Source: Phycisphaerales bacterium (GTDB taxonomy: Bacteria; Planctomycetota; Phycisphaerae; WQYP01). Taken from it: a stretch of DNA of 36,593 nucleotides. The DNA is taken from NCBI GenBank assembly GCA_009781185.1, contig WQYP01000024.1:1-36593 (forward strand), written 5' to 3'. A model generated the notes under the pieces. That model saw nothing but the letters and a program-made list of their open reading frames with translations, was not told the origin of the DNA and searched no databases. Shown here piece by piece: positions 22,831-31,170 of the stretch. Made by a program: the position numbers and the translations under genes. Position 1 is the first letter of the stretch, and every line of letters begins with the position of its first letter.

Positions 22831-23070
22831 TCACGTCAACACCAAATGAGCGGTTTGGGCGGCGAGCATCCGGCGTGAAAACTCAAGGCAGGCGAGAATG
22901 TCTTCGCGTGTCAAGTCGGGGAACTGTGTCAGCAGAGACTCCGTGGAGTCGCCGCCGGCAAGATACCCAAAGATGGTTTCAACGGGATATCGCAAACCGC
23001 GAACAGTGGGCTTGCCATGACAGACGCCGGGATCGACGGTAATGCGAGAAAGAAGGTTTTCCGGAACCAT
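22831..23070 (-). CDS. DUF433 domain protein (antitoxin-like)
   Basis: A 79-residue DUF433 protein. RITVDPGVCHGKPTVRGLRY is the diagnostic motif, followed by VETIFGYLAGGDSTESLLTQ and FPDLTREDILACLEFSRRM. DUF433 is a winged-helix-like domain usually followed by a DUF5615 PIN-like toxin. Here no DUF5615 gene follows; a DUF4160/DUF2442 pair does. It may therefore be an orphan antitoxin or a regulator of the downstream pair. Confidence 0.85.
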   Translation of the reverse strand: MVPENLLSRITVDPGVCHGKPTVRGLRYPVETIFGYLAGGDSTESLLTQFPDLTREDILACLEFSRRMLAAQTAHLVLT

Positions 23071-23134
23071 GTTGTTAGTATACGCATATGGCGGATTCTC
23101 GCCAAGGGGTGCATGACACTTGAGGCGGTCTGCC

Positions 23135-23217
23135 CTTGGTACCGCGACCGTTAGGGAGCGATCCGTGCGACAATGCGGAAATAAAGCCTGTCGCTTCCTG
23201 ACGGTCGCGGCTCTGAT
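23135..23217. repeat. Palindromic repeat copy
   Basis: Left arm ACCGCGACCGTTAGGGAGCG and right arm CGCTTCCTGACGGTCGCGGC. The outermost left bases have diverged, while the right end keeps CTCTGAT. The 23071-23490 gap also holds a left-end fragment of the 6133-6299 element at about 23106-23118 and the inverted repeat at 23378-23427, but no gene. Confidence 0.75.
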
Positions 23218-23377
23218 CGCCCTGATTTGCCATAAAAAATGGCCACACCCGCATGCGGTAAATTTTCGCCAACCTCTGGACCCTGACTCTGCGATCCTGT
23301 ATGATGCTCAGCTCGACTCACCGGGCCGGGGACTACAAGCGGCGTTGCACGCCCCCCTGAGAGCTCCAAAAAGGTCG

Positions 23378-23427
23378 CGTAGCATGGGCATCCTGCCCAT
23401 GTTCACGGGCGGGACGCCCGTGCTACG
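23378..23427. repeat. CATGGGCATCCTGCCCATG-type inverted repeat
   Basis: Nested palindromes: CGTAGCA faces TGCTACG at the ends, CATGGGCATCCTGCCCATG forms the first hairpin and ACGGGCGGGACGCCCGT the second. From general experience this repeat is very common in planctomycete and related genomes and creates spurious MGILPM-type peptides. A partial copy lies at 33115-33133. Confidence 0.7.
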
Positions 23428-23490
23428 GTGCGATCTTCGGAATGTGCTCGTTGCAGTGATGTTCCGCGGTGAAATACAGGAGGCATCACC

Positions 23491-23694
23491 GTGCCCAAGC
23501 TCAAGACCCACAAAGGGATCAAGAAGCGGGTGAAAGTCACCGCCCGCGGGAAGGTCAAGTTCCACAAACACAACAAAGGCCACCTTCAGTCCAACAAGAG
23601 CGGCAATCGTCGGCGCCGTCTCCGCCGTACCAAAACTATCACCGGGCCTTACGCTGACAAGATGATCCAGCTCCTTGGACCAGGCGCTCGCTAA
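23491..23694 (+). CDS. rpmI: 50S ribosomal protein L35
   Basis: A 67-residue, strongly basic protein matching L35: KLKTHKGIKKRVKVTARGKV, KFHKHNKGHLQSNKS, and a basic RRRRLRRTK region. It starts with GTG at 23491, 7 bases after AGGAGG. It forms the usual pair with rplT 69 bp downstream, but infC, the normal upstream member, is absent; the preceding 400 bp contain only repeats. L20-dependent autoregulation of this operon via an infC-rpmI leader fold would therefore need a different structure here. Confidence 0.96.
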   Translation: MPKLKTHKGIKKRVKVTARGKVKFHKHNKGHLQSNKSGNRRRRLRRTKTITGPYADKMIQLLGPGAR

Positions 23695-23763
23695 ATCAAG
23701 TCATGTGGCCACCTTTGACCACTGACTTTTATCTTTTAACTTTCGACCAAAGAGGTATAATAT

Positions 23764-24126
23764 ATGCCACGCACACGCATCGGCGCCGCCCGTAAACAGC
23801 GGCACAAACGTCTCCTCCAGCGAGCCAAGGGCTTCGTCGGTGGTCGCAGCAAACTCTACAAAACAGCGCATGAAACGCTCCTTCGAGCCGGCAATCATCG
23901 CTACAACGATCGCAAGCTCAAGAAGCGAGAATATCGCGGTCTTTGGATCATCCGCGTCAATGCTGCCTGCTCCGCGCGCGGACTCCGCTACAGCCAGTTC
24001 ATTAACGGTTTGCTCAAGGCGAAGATCACGCTCAATCGCAAGAGTTTGAGCGAGATCGCCATTGCCGATCCCGCCGCCTTCGACCAGATCGTCGCCAAGG
24101 CCAAAGCCGCCCTCGGCATCAAATAA
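23764..24126 (+). CDS. rplT: 50S ribosomal protein L20
   Basis: A 120-residue L20, an early-assembly protein binding 23S rRNA. The RNA-binding N-terminus RTRIGAARKQRHKRLLQRAK and RKLKKREYRGLWIIRVNAA are typical, as is GLRYSQFINGLLKAKITLNR. AGAGG lies about 8 bases before the ATG. An intrinsic terminator follows the stop by 17 bp. Confidence 0.97.
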   Translation: MPRTRIGAARKQRHKRLLQRAKGFVGGRSKLYKTAHETLLRAGNHRYNDRKLKKREYRGLWIIRVNAACSARGLRYSQFINGLLKAKITLNRKSLSEIAIADPAAFDQIVAKAKAALGIK

Positions 24127-24143
24127 AATTTCGCGTTTCAAGG

Positions 24144-24170
24144 AGCCCCGCGTGGAAACGCGGGGCTTTT
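24144..24170 (+). terminator. Intrinsic terminator of rplT
   Basis: The stem AGCCCCGCGT / ACGCGGGGCT has a GGAA loop and is followed by TTTTGTTTG. The loop and inner stem resemble the GCGTGGAAACGC hairpin of the repeats at 9300 and 31171, so this terminator may derive from that repeat family. Confidence 0.8.
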
Positions 24171-24181
24171 GTTTGTGCCCC

Positions 24182-24217
24182 AAAAGCCCAGGGATTGCAA
24201 TCCTTGGGCTTTTTTTG
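24182..24217. terminator. Bidirectional terminator between convergent genes
   Basis: The stem AAGCCCAGGGATTGC / GCAATCCTTGGGCTT is flanked by AAAA on the left and a seven-T run on the right. It lies between rplT (plus) and the lipoprotein gene (minus), so it can serve both. Its stem is nearly the same as that at 33151-33178. Confidence 0.75.
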
Positions 24218-24234
24218 ATGCGAGAGATTTTGGA

Positions 24235-25119
24235 TTATTTAGCGGGTGGAGTGGCGGGGGAGTTGGCGGCGGGGACGAAAATCAGGACGGTTTCGACGGG
24301 GGGGACTTTGTCGGGATCGGCGAGCCAGAGACTGCCGATGCTGAATTTGTTTGACTTCGGATCGACGCAGGAGATCAGCAGGAAGTGATCAGCGGCGAGG
24401 GGGGCGGACATCTGAAGGTCGGGAAAAGTTTCTTCGGAAGTGATTCCTTTCTGGCCGGTGATGCCGAGTTCGCGGTCGGTGCGTTGGAAGGCGATGCTGC
24501 CGAGGGAGACGAAGGGTTCGATGGAGACGAGGAGTTGGGGTTTGTCGCGGAGGCCGCGGATGGAGAGTTTGAAGCCATTGTCGCATTTTTCGAAGGTACG
24601 GCCTTTTTGCTGGAGGTCGCGATCGATGGAAACGACGATTTGTTCGGCGATGCTTTGGCGTGTCATGATGGAGACGCTGGATCGGCCGTCGGTCTGGCAG
24701 AGGATTTGATCGGAGGAGACGCCTGGTCCGTCGATGAGTTTGGCGATATTGGGCCAGCGTGAGGTGGGAGCGACGCCGGCGCGTAGGCCGTTTTGGGCCA
24801 TGAGGACGGAGGTTTTGGAATCGAGAGCGTCTTCGCTGAGCTCGGTCCAGACTTTTTCGTTGGTGGAGAAGGTGCCGACGGGGGCTGTGATGCGGTGGAC
24901 GATGACGCGTGGGACGATGGCGGTCGGGCCGGCGGTGGCGGAGGTGGTGGCGTCCGTGAGTTTGATGGCGGAGTCGCCGTTCGGGTGGTTGGGCTTGTCG
25001 TCTGCCATCCGCCATTTGCACATGTCGAGCCAGGCGTTCCAGCACTGGCAGCCGGGCAAGGCGGTCAGCAGGAATGAAACGGTGGCAAGAAGTGCGAGTT
25101 TGCGAGCGATGTTTTTCAT
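24235..25119 (-). CDS. Predicted lipoprotein of unknown function
   Basis: A 294-residue exported protein. The N-terminus RKLALLATVSFLLTALPGC is a lipoprotein signal with the lipobox LPGC, so it should be attached to a membrane by Cys24 or so. The mature part contains VIVHRITAPVGTFSTNEKVW, SEDALDSKTSVLMAQNGLRA and QSIAEQIVVSIDRDLQQKGR, an alpha/beta pattern I cannot assign. The Ala/Pro-rich tail ends SPATPPAK. The start at 25119 is chosen because AAGGCGG lies upstream and the signal peptide begins there. It is convergent to rplT and divergent from bamA, so an envelope role is plausible. Confidence 0.65.
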   Translation of the reverse strand: MKNIARKLALLATVSFLLTALPGCQCWNAWLDMCKWRMADDKPNHPNGDSAIKLTDATTSATAGPTAIVPRVIVHRITAPVGTFSTNEKVWTELSEDALDSKTSVLMAQNGLRAGVAPTSRWPNIAKLIDGPGVSSDQILCQTDGRSSVSIMTRQSIAEQIVVSIDRDLQQKGRTFEKCDNGFKLSIRGLRDKPQLLVSIEPFVSLGSIAFQRTDRELGITGQKGITSEETFPDLQMSAPLAADHFLLISCVDPKSNKFSIGSLWLADPDKVPPVETVLIFVPAANSPATPPAK

Positions 25120-25187
25120 CAGTGCCGCCTTTCGGGGTCGGTGGGGGGCTTGAGGATGAGGAGATTCTACCAAATGGCGGGCGTCGT

Positions 25188-25216
25188 AGTAGCCTTGCGT
25201 TTTTACGCAAGACTGG
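25188..25216. repeat. Short AGCCTTGCG-type hairpin
   Basis: AGCCTTGCGT pairs with ACGCAAGACT around a short T-rich loop. It is a single-hairpin relative of the composite repeats at 338 and 9300, located in the divergent promoter region between the lipoprotein gene and bamA. Confidence 0.55.
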
Positions 25217-25292
25217 GCCTATTTTTTTGCCAGCTTGACCGTCAACTGGCAAATTGATGTTATCAGTTGAAGGAGTAGCAGCGTGGCATTCT

Positions 25293-25347
25293 CGCCACCC
25301 CGCAGAGCGGGGTCGCTACATTGGTTTGCATTTCATGTCGCGTCCCC
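25293..25347. repeat. Right-end fragment of the 6133-6299 repeat type
   Basis: CGCCACCCCGCAGAGCGGGG followed by TCGCTACATTGGTTTGCATT and TCATGTCGCGTCCCC parallels the right part of the element at 6241-6299. The left part is missing. It is in the intergenic region before bamA. Confidence 0.55.
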
Positions 25348-25450
25348 CAAATAGTCCACAAGATGGCGTTGAATTGGTTGCCGTCGTGGGAGGGTTTGTT
25401 ACACTAGCGGCTCATCGTACGGACTTCCTGGGCATTCGATCAGAGGCTTT

Positions 25451-27973
25451 ATGCCGCCACGGTTATCTTGTCGTCGTTCTGCTGTGCTGGAAGTGGCTAC
25501 GCGCATGGCGTGTGCGCTGGGGCCGTCTTTGCCGGTGCTGGCGTTGGCGGTGGTGTTAGGGGGGGGGGCGCAGCCATTGGGGGCGCAGACGACGCAACCT
25601 GCAGGTCGGGCGAGTGGTGTGGCAGCGACGGCGTCGCTGGAAGGGTTGCCGATTCTGCGGGTGGAGGTGGTGGGGAATGTCAATACGTCGGATCGGTTGA
25701 TTTTGGATCAGGTGCGAGCGCAGCCGGGGCAGTTGTATTCGCGGAATCAGATTGATGTGGATACGCGGACGATCGCGTCGCTGGATCGGTTTGTGACGGT
25801 GATTCCGTATGTGATTCCGCAGGAGGATCCGCGGACGCACAAGGTCAGAGGGGTGGTGGTGCAGTTCCGCGTGGAAGAACGCAGCGTGATGAATGCGGTG
25901 GAGATCAAGGGGAATCGGCAATTTAAGGATCAGGAATTGCGTGACGCGCTGGTGAGCCGCGTGAACGGGGCGATCGATCAGTTTACGATCCAGACGGACA
26001 TTCGCACGATTCAGGAGATGTATCGGAAGAAGGGTTTTGCGCAGGCGAGCGTGGCGGTGGATCCGGAATTGCTCAAGAAGGGGATAGTGCGGTTCGAGAT
26101 CACGGAAGGGCCGCGGGCACAGATCACGTCGATCCTGTTTGAAGGCAACTATAACGTCAAGTCCAGTTACTTGAAGTTCAAAATTCAAACGCATACCTAC
26201 TTCTGGGTTTTCCGCAAGGGGATATTGGAGGACGACAAGCTCCAGCAGGACCTGGTCACGATTCGAGATATTTATCGGAAGAAGGGATTCCTCGATGCGC
26301 GTGTGGGGTACTTTCTGGATTACTCGGAAGACAAGACGCAATTGACGTTGCGATTTTCGATCATAGAGGGGCCGCAGTACAAGATCGGGAATATCAACGT
26401 GAATTGGGTGGGCGATGCGATTTTCAGCCGGGAGGAGGTGCTGGGGGACCTGCACAAGTTCGGTCCTGGCTCGTATGCGGAGGGTGACAAGCTCGAAGCG
26501 TTGCAGCGGCGTATCGAGGACAAATACGGTCGCGAGGGGTACATCTATCGAGACGTGAAGATAGATGTGCTGTACACGGATGTGCCTGGGGTGGTGGATG
26601 TGACGTTTACGATTACGGCGGGTACGCCGTTTCTGGTGGGCCGGGTGATTGTTCGCGGGAATTCGACGATCCAGGACCGCGTGATCCGGCGGCAGGTGCG
26701 GATCTACCCGGACCAGACATACGACACGGTGCTGGTCCGCCAGACGATCGAACGGTTGAAGGGCGTGCAGATCATTAAGGAGGTGCGAATCACGCCGACG
26801 GGGAATGATCCGACGGTACGCGATCCGCTCATCGAAATAGCGGAGGGTCAGACGGGCAAGTTCATGGTCGGGGCGGGCGTGTCGAGCAACTCGGGGCTGG
26901 TGGGTCAGATTTCGATCGAGCAGCAGAACTTTGACATTCTGAATCCGCCGCGGTCGATGGGGGAGTTTTTGCGTGGGCAGGCGTGGAAGGGAGCCGGGCA
27001 GTATTTTCAGATTATGCTGGCGCCAGGGACGGAGTATCAGCAGTATCAGGTGAGGTTTGAAGAGCCTTACGTTTTCGATTCGCCGTATTCGTTTTCGAAC
27101 GATATGTATTATTTCACGCGGTGGCGTGAATCGTGGGACGAACGCCGCATTGGGGACGTGGTGACGTTTGGGCGGCGGTTTGGGGATGTCTGGGGTATCT
27201 CGTTGGCGTTACGAGCGGAGCAGGTGGCGATTCGCAGGCCGCAGGATGCGAATCACAACGGGATCACGGACACGAAATATTTCCTGATAGACCCAAAGAC
27301 TGGCGCGCAGGTCGGTCCATATAACGACACGGCCCAAGAGATTCTGGATCAGCAAGGCTCGCATTTCCTCACGTCGATCAAGCCCGGCGTGGTGCGCGAC
27401 ACGACGGATTCCCGGATATTGCCGAGTTCCGGCTCGCGGACGGCGTTCTCCTGGGAACAATACGGCTTGATGGGAGGCGAGCTGACGTTCTCGAAAATCG
27501 TCGTGCGATTCGACAAATATTTCACGTTGTATGAGGATCTGTTTGATCGTAAGACGACGCTGGCGTTCCGCAATGAGGTGGGGTTCGATGCGTTTGGGGA
27601 TTCGGCGTTCTACGAGCGTTTTTATGCCGGTGGCATCGGATCGCTTCGCGGATTTAAGTTCCGCGGCGTAGGTCCGCGATCTGGGCCGCTGAAAGATCCG
27701 GTGGGCGGAGATTTTGAATGGGTCTCGACGGTTGAAGCGAATTTCCCGATCTGGGAGAAGATTCTCCGCGGTGTCGTGTTCGTAGACGTGGGAACGGTGG
27801 AATCAGATATTACTATCCGAAATATTCGTTCGGACGTTGGTTTTGGTGCGCGAATCACGGTGCCGTTGTTTGGGACGCCGTTCCCGTTGGCGGTGGATTT
27901 CGCCGTGCCGGTGACGAAGGGTCCGAAGGATGAGACGCAGTTGGTGAGTTTCTCGCTGGGCGTGCCGTTGTAA
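25451..27973 (+). CDS. bamA: Outer membrane protein assembly factor BamA
   Basis: This 840-residue BamA/Omp85 protein inserts beta-barrel proteins into the outer membrane. A signal peptide (hydrophobic run around LPVLALAVVLGGGAQPLGAQ) is followed by five POTRA domains over residues about 65-470: LPILRVEVVGNVNTSDRLIL, VMNAVEIKGNRQFKDQELRD, ITSILFEGNYNVKSSYLKFK, YKIGNINVNWVGDAIFSREE and LVGRVIVRGNSTIQDRVIRR. A 16-strand barrel follows with the Omp85 motif SLRGFKFRGVGPR near residue 730 and a C-terminal aromatic-type ending. An alternative start at 25505 would shorten the N-terminus by 18 residues. It precedes skp by 29 bp, the standard bamA-skp pairing, and argues for a diderm envelope. Confidence 0.95.
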   Translation: MPPRLSCRRSAVLEVATRMACALGPSLPVLALAVVLGGGAQPLGAQTTQPAGRASGVAATASLEGLPILRVEVVGNVNTSDRLILDQVRAQPGQLYSRNQIDVDTRTIASLDRFVTVIPYVIPQEDPRTHKVRGVVVQFRVEERSVMNAVEIKGNRQFKDQELRDALVSRVNGAIDQFTIQTDIRTIQEMYRKKGFAQASVAVDPELLKKGIVRFEITEGPRAQITSILFEGNYNVKSSYLKFKIQTHTYFWVFRKGILEDDKLQQDLVTIRDIYRKKGFLDARVGYFLDYSEDKTQLTLRFSIIEGPQYKIGNINVNWVGDAIFSREEVLGDLHKFGPGSYAEGDKLEALQRRIEDKYGREGYIYRDVKIDVLYTDVPGVVDVTFTITAGTPFLVGRVIVRGNSTIQDRVIRRQVRIYPDQTYDTVLVRQTIERLKGVQIIKEVRITPTGNDPTVRDPLIEIAEGQTGKFMVGAGVSSNSGLVGQISIEQQNFDILNPPRSMGEFLRGQAWKGAGQYFQIMLAPGTEYQQYQVRFEEPYVFDSPYSFSNDMYYFTRWRESWDERRIGDVVTFGRRFGDVWGISLALRAEQVAIRRPQDANHNGITDTKYFLIDPKTGAQVGPYNDTAQEILDQQGSHFLTSIKPGVVRDTTDSRILPSSGSRTAFSWEQYGLMGGELTFSKIVVRFDKYFTLYEDLFDRKTTLAFRNEVGFDAFGDSAFYERFYAGGIGSLRGFKFRGVGPRSGPLKDPVGGDFEWVSTVEANFPIWEKILRGVVFVDVGTVESDITIRNIRSDVGFGARITVPLFGTPFPLAVDFAVPVTKGPKDETQLVSFSLGVPL

Positions 27974-28002
27974 TAAGTGGAACAGGAAATGGAGATTTTC
28001 AA

Positions 28003-28644
28003 ATGATCATGAAGAATCGTAAGGCTGTTTGTGTGATGGCGTTGGCGGCGTTGATGGTGGCGGGCGGGATGTCCGTTCGCTGGGGGTTGGCGGCGGAGCC
28101 GGGGGAGAAGCCGCCGACGCAATTGGCGGTGGTGGATATCGTCAAGGTGTTCGAGTCGCTCGATGAGCAGAAGGATGGGGCCGAGGAGGTCCGGAAGTTG
28201 GATCGCGACCTGAAGGCGGAACAAACGCGTCGGGAAGATAGTCTCAAGCGTCAGAGCGATGCGTTGCGTGATTCGGCGACGTCGATGTTCAAGCCGGGAA
28301 CGCCGGAATACAAGCAGGCGCAGGACAAGTTGCTCGAAGACTCGATGAGTTACAGAGCGTTCGTGGCGGTAAGCGATACGCGTAAAATGATGATCAAGCG
28401 GCTCAAGACGGTGGAACTCTACCGCAAGATCAACGCGGCGATCGAGAAATACGCCAAATCGAATGGGATTGCGATCGTCTTTTGCATCGACGAGTTGGAC
28501 TTCGAAGGAATGCCGGATGTCAAAACGGTCCAGGACGCGATCCTGACGCAACGGAAGATCATGTACGCACATCCGAGTTTCGACATCACCCAGAAGCTCA
28601 CGACGACGATGAATGCGGAGTACAAGCACGGGACAACGCCGTGA
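28003..28644 (+). CDS. skp: OmpH/Skp-family periplasmic chaperone
   Basis: A 213-residue exported protein. The signal peptide (VCVMALAALMVAGGMSVRWG) is followed by QLAVVDIVKVFESLDEQKDG, the usual beta-strand start of Skp. Then comes a long charged coiled-coil hairpin (KLDRDLKAEQTRREDSLKRQ onwards), and a return strand AIVFCIDELDFEG. Skp binds unfolded barrel proteins in the periplasm and delivers them to BamA. GGAG lies 8 bases before the ATG. It directly follows bamA. Confidence 0.88.
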   Translation: MIMKNRKAVCVMALAALMVAGGMSVRWGLAAEPGEKPPTQLAVVDIVKVFESLDEQKDGAEEVRKLDRDLKAEQTRREDSLKRQSDALRDSATSMFKPGTPEYKQAQDKLLEDSMSYRAFVAVSDTRKMMIKRLKTVELYRKINAAIEKYAKSNGIAIVFCIDELDFEGMPDVKTVQDAILTQRKIMYAHPSFDITQKLTTTMNAEYKHGTTP

Positions 28645-28773
28645 AAATGATTTTCGATTTTTGATTTTTGATTTTCAATTTTTTCCCGGCTTCTGGAAAA
28701 AGTTTTGTGATTTTTCTAGAATAGCTTCCGTTGCCTTTGAGCGTTGTTCCTGAATTTTATGCGGGAGCTTTCG

Positions 28774-30318
28774 ATGCATTCGGACCCTTGCGGTCACGCT
28801 GTTTCTCGTTGCGTTTCCCTCCCTCAATGCGGCATTTCCTCTCCCCAAGGCGATAGCCCGAACCCTCGGCAGAGCCGGGGGCTGACGGATGACGAAAAAA
28901 AGGATAAGTGTGGCGTGTTCGGCATTGCCGGGCCGCCGGATGTCGTCGAACGCTGCTATTACGGCCTCTATGCGCTTCAGCATCGCGGGCAGGAGTCGGC
29001 GGGGATCGCTTTTTCGGATGGAACGGTCATCAACGCGCACGCGGGCCAGGGACTGGTAGCGAATGTGTTCAACAGAGATATGCTGCGGCTATTGATGGCG
29101 GAATCGTCATGCATGGCGATTGGGCATGTGCGGTATTCGACGGCAGGCTCGAGCCGCAAGTGCAACGTGCAGCCGATCCTGGAGGAATACATCGGCGGTC
29201 AGGTGGCGGTGGCTCATAACGGGAACCTGGTCAACGCGGCGAAGATTAAGCACGAATACCAGGAGCACGGGCACATTTTTCATACGACGTCGGATACGGA
29301 AGTGGTGCTGCACATGCTGGCGAAGCCGACGCATCAGGAGAAGTCTGATCCGCTGGCGCATGTGTTGCGGCATTTGCAGGGGGCGTTCTCGTTTGTGTTT
29401 TTGTTTGCGGATCGGATTGAGGCGTGTCGGGATCCGTGGGGATTCCGGCCGTTGGTGATCGGGCAGACGCGGGATGGGTATTACTGCGTGGCGTCGGAGA
29501 CCTGCGCGCTGCAGAGCGTCCAGGCGAGTTATCTGCGAGAGGTGGAGCCGGGGGAAATCGTGACGATCGATCGGACGGGGAAGGAATTGACGAGCCGGTT
29601 TTTTATCGAGTCGCGGGAACAGCCGTCGCATTGCATCTTTGAGCATGTCTACTTCGCCAGCCCGTCGAGTACGCTCTTCGGCGATGTCGTGATGGATGTG
29701 CGTCAGAAACTGGGGCGGCAACTGGCGATCGAAAGCCCGGTGGACGCGGATATCGTGATGCCGATACCGGATTCCGGGCGGTCGGCGGCTCTGGGGTATT
29801 CCAAGCAGTCGGGATTGCCGTTCGAAGAGGGGATTGTTCTGAATCGTTACGTGGGGCGGTCGTTCATTCAGCCGTCGCAGCACATGCGAGACCTGGCGGT
29901 TCAGATGAAGTTGCTGGTGATCCCGGAGATGATCCGCGGCAAACGAGTGGTGGTGGTGGAGGATTCGATTGTTCGCGGGACCACGACGCGTGGCAAGATG
30001 CTGGCGTTACGGCGAGCGGGCGCTAAGGAAATCCATATGCGGGTTTCGTGTTCGCCGGTGCGGCATCCGTGCTTCTTCGGGGTTGATTTTCCCACGCCCA
30101 CGGAGCTGATCGCCAACGGCAGAACCGTGGAGGAGGTCCGCGATTTCATTGAGGTCGATACGTTGGCGTACGTGTCGCTGAAGGGAATGCTCCAGTGCAT
30201 GGGCAAGCCGGGGGACCATTACTGCACGGCGTGTTGGTCGGGGAATTATCCGATCCCCGTGGACATGCAGTTGAGCAAGTTCGGCCTGGAACGGCACCAG
30301 ATGAAAATGTTCGAATAA
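28774..30318 (+). CDS. purF: Amidophosphoribosyltransferase
   Basis: PurF makes phosphoribosylamine from PRPP and glutamine, the first step of purine synthesis. KCGVFGIAGPPD marks the catalytic Cys46, revealed after removal of a 45-residue propeptide, longer than usual. LYALQHRGQESAGIAF and VGHVRYSTAG-like IGHVRYSTAGSSRKCN form the Ntn glutaminase; VVVVEDSIVRGTTTRGK is the PRPP loop. Cysteines in SHCIFE, HPCFFG and HYCTACW fit the [4Fe-4S]-containing Bacillus-type enzyme. The start at 28774 has GGGAG 7 bases upstream; ATG 28759 and TTG 28744 are alternatives. Part of the propeptide (about residues 30-39) is encoded by a palindromic repeat also found at 30346-30375, just after the stop. Confidence 0.95.
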   Translation: MHSDPCGHAVSRCVSLPQCGISSPQGDSPNPRQSRGLTDDEKKDKCGVFGIAGPPDVVERCYYGLYALQHRGQESAGIAFSDGTVINAHAGQGLVANVFNRDMLRLLMAESSCMAIGHVRYSTAGSSRKCNVQPILEEYIGGQVAVAHNGNLVNAAKIKHEYQEHGHIFHTTSDTEVVLHMLAKPTHQEKSDPLAHVLRHLQGAFSFVFLFADRIEACRDPWGFRPLVIGQTRDGYYCVASETCALQSVQASYLREVEPGEIVTIDRTGKELTSRFFIESREQPSHCIFEHVYFASPSSTLFGDVVMDVRQKLGRQLAIESPVDADIVMPIPDSGRSAALGYSKQSGLPFEEGIVLNRYVGRSFIQPSQHMRDLAVQMKLLVIPEMIRGKRVVVVEDSIVRGTTTRGKMLALRRAGAKEIHMRVSCSPVRHPCFFGVDFPTPTELIANGRTVEEVRDFIEVDTLAYVSLKGMLQCMGKPGDHYCTACWSGNYPIPVDMQLSKFGLERHQMKMFE

Positions 30319-30345
30319 AGAAGCCAGCAGTTAGAAACCAGAAGT

Positions 30346-30375
30346 TAGCCCCCGGCTCTGCCGGGGGCTGACGGA
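30346..30375. repeat. CCCCCGGCTCTGCCGGGGGCTGACGG palindrome
   Basis: CCCCCGGC / GCCGGGGG with a TCT loop, followed by TGACGGA. The same 3' half, CAGAGCCGGGGGCTGACGGA, occurs at 28870-28889 inside the purF propeptide. The 30319-30428 gap holds nothing else. Confidence 0.7.
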
Positions 30376-30428
30376 ATTGTGCAACAAATGGCGTGGCGGT
30401 GGTCGATAAGGGGGGTAAGGAGGCCGCC

Positions 30429-30644
30429 ATGTCGTCATCGGCAGACAAATCCAAAGTACAAGGTATGGATCCTGCGTTTGTGATTATGTTCACGACGGTG
30501 GTGGTGGCGGTGGCAATGAGCATGACGCTACGCTTGGTGGTGAGCGGAATAGGGCCTTCCAAGGCTCGGGGGAATGATGTTGCCGTGGAACATCACGTGC
30601 CGTCGGATCAGACGCATACGCCGCTGACGCCGGAGTCAGAGTAA
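30429..30644 (+). CDS. Small single-helix membrane protein
   Basis: A 71-residue protein with one transmembrane helix (FVIMFTTVVVAVAMSMTLRL), a short N-terminal polar region and a C-terminal Pro/Thr/Glu-rich tail. AAGGAGG at 30418-30424 is an excellent ribosome site for the ATG at 30429, so it is very likely expressed. I do not recognise a family. It follows purF after a repeat. Confidence 0.6.
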   Translation: MSSSADKSKVQGMDPAFVIMFTTVVVAVAMSMTLRLVVSGIGPSKARGNDVAVEHHVPSDQTHTPLTPESE

Positions 30645-30653
30645 AACAATGCC

Positions 30654-30730
30654 ATCAGAACCACAATCGTAAGATTGCGGTTTGTCCTATGGCGCTCTTG
30701 TCATCGCAATCTTACGATTGCAGCTCGGAT
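30654..30730. repeat. Palindromic repeat copy with variant arms
   Basis: The outer ends ATCAGAACC and GCTCGGAT resemble the family, but the inner arms are CACAATCGTAAGATTGCGGT and ATCGCAATCTTACGATTGCA, different from the GACCGTAAGGGAGCG arms of other copies while still pairing with each other. The 77-bp element is between two convergent gene ends. Confidence 0.75.
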
Positions 30731-30735
30731 GATTT

Positions 30736-31092
30736 TTACAGCGCTTCCATGGCGGTGGGGACGTCGCGGTAGATGGGGAAAATCTTGTCCAGGCCGGTGA
30801 CGGCGAAAAGGAAACGGACGTTTTCGGAAACGTTGGCGATGACGATTTTGCCGTCGCGGCGGCTGAGCTCTTTGACGAAAGTGACCAGGGCGCCCAGGCA
30901 GGCGGATTCCATGTAGCGGACGGAATCGAAGTCGAGCAGGAATTTCTTGCCGTTGCCTTCGTTGAGGAGCGCCAGGAGATGCGAAGAGAGTTCCTCGGCC
31001 CGTGCGGAATCGAGTTCGCGGGGCTGGATAAGCACGATGCAGATGCCGCCGCTGTTTTCGATTTCCATCACGTCACTCTTGAGATTTTCCAT
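30736..31092 (-). CDS. STAS-domain anti-sigma factor antagonist
   Basis: A 118-residue stand-alone STAS domain of the SpoIIAA/RsbV type. Such proteins bind anti-sigma kinases unless phosphorylated on a Ser in the loop before helix 2. Here the site is Ser63 in YMESACLGALVTFVKEL, preceded by FLLDFDSVRYMES and followed by GKIVIANVSENVRFLFAVTG. The length is normal. No kinase or phosphatase partner is adjacent. No strong ribosome site is visible at 31092; an internal ATG at residue 9 is possible. Confidence 0.88.
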   Translation of the reverse strand: MENLKSDVMEIENSGGICIVLIQPRELDSARAEELSSHLLALLNEGNGKKFLLDFDSVRYMESACLGALVTFVKELSRRDGKIVIANVSENVRFLFAVTGLDKIFPIYRDVPTAMEAL

Positions 31093-31170
31093 AGCGCACC
31101 GTCAGCGAGAAATTGCAAGATACACGGTGATCATCGGCGGTTTGGGGACGTCCCTTGAATGCGGGGCATT

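Noticed and set aside
25556..26455. 299-codon His/Arg/Leu-rich minus-strand frame
   Set aside because: Antisense to the POTRA region of bamA, which is certain.
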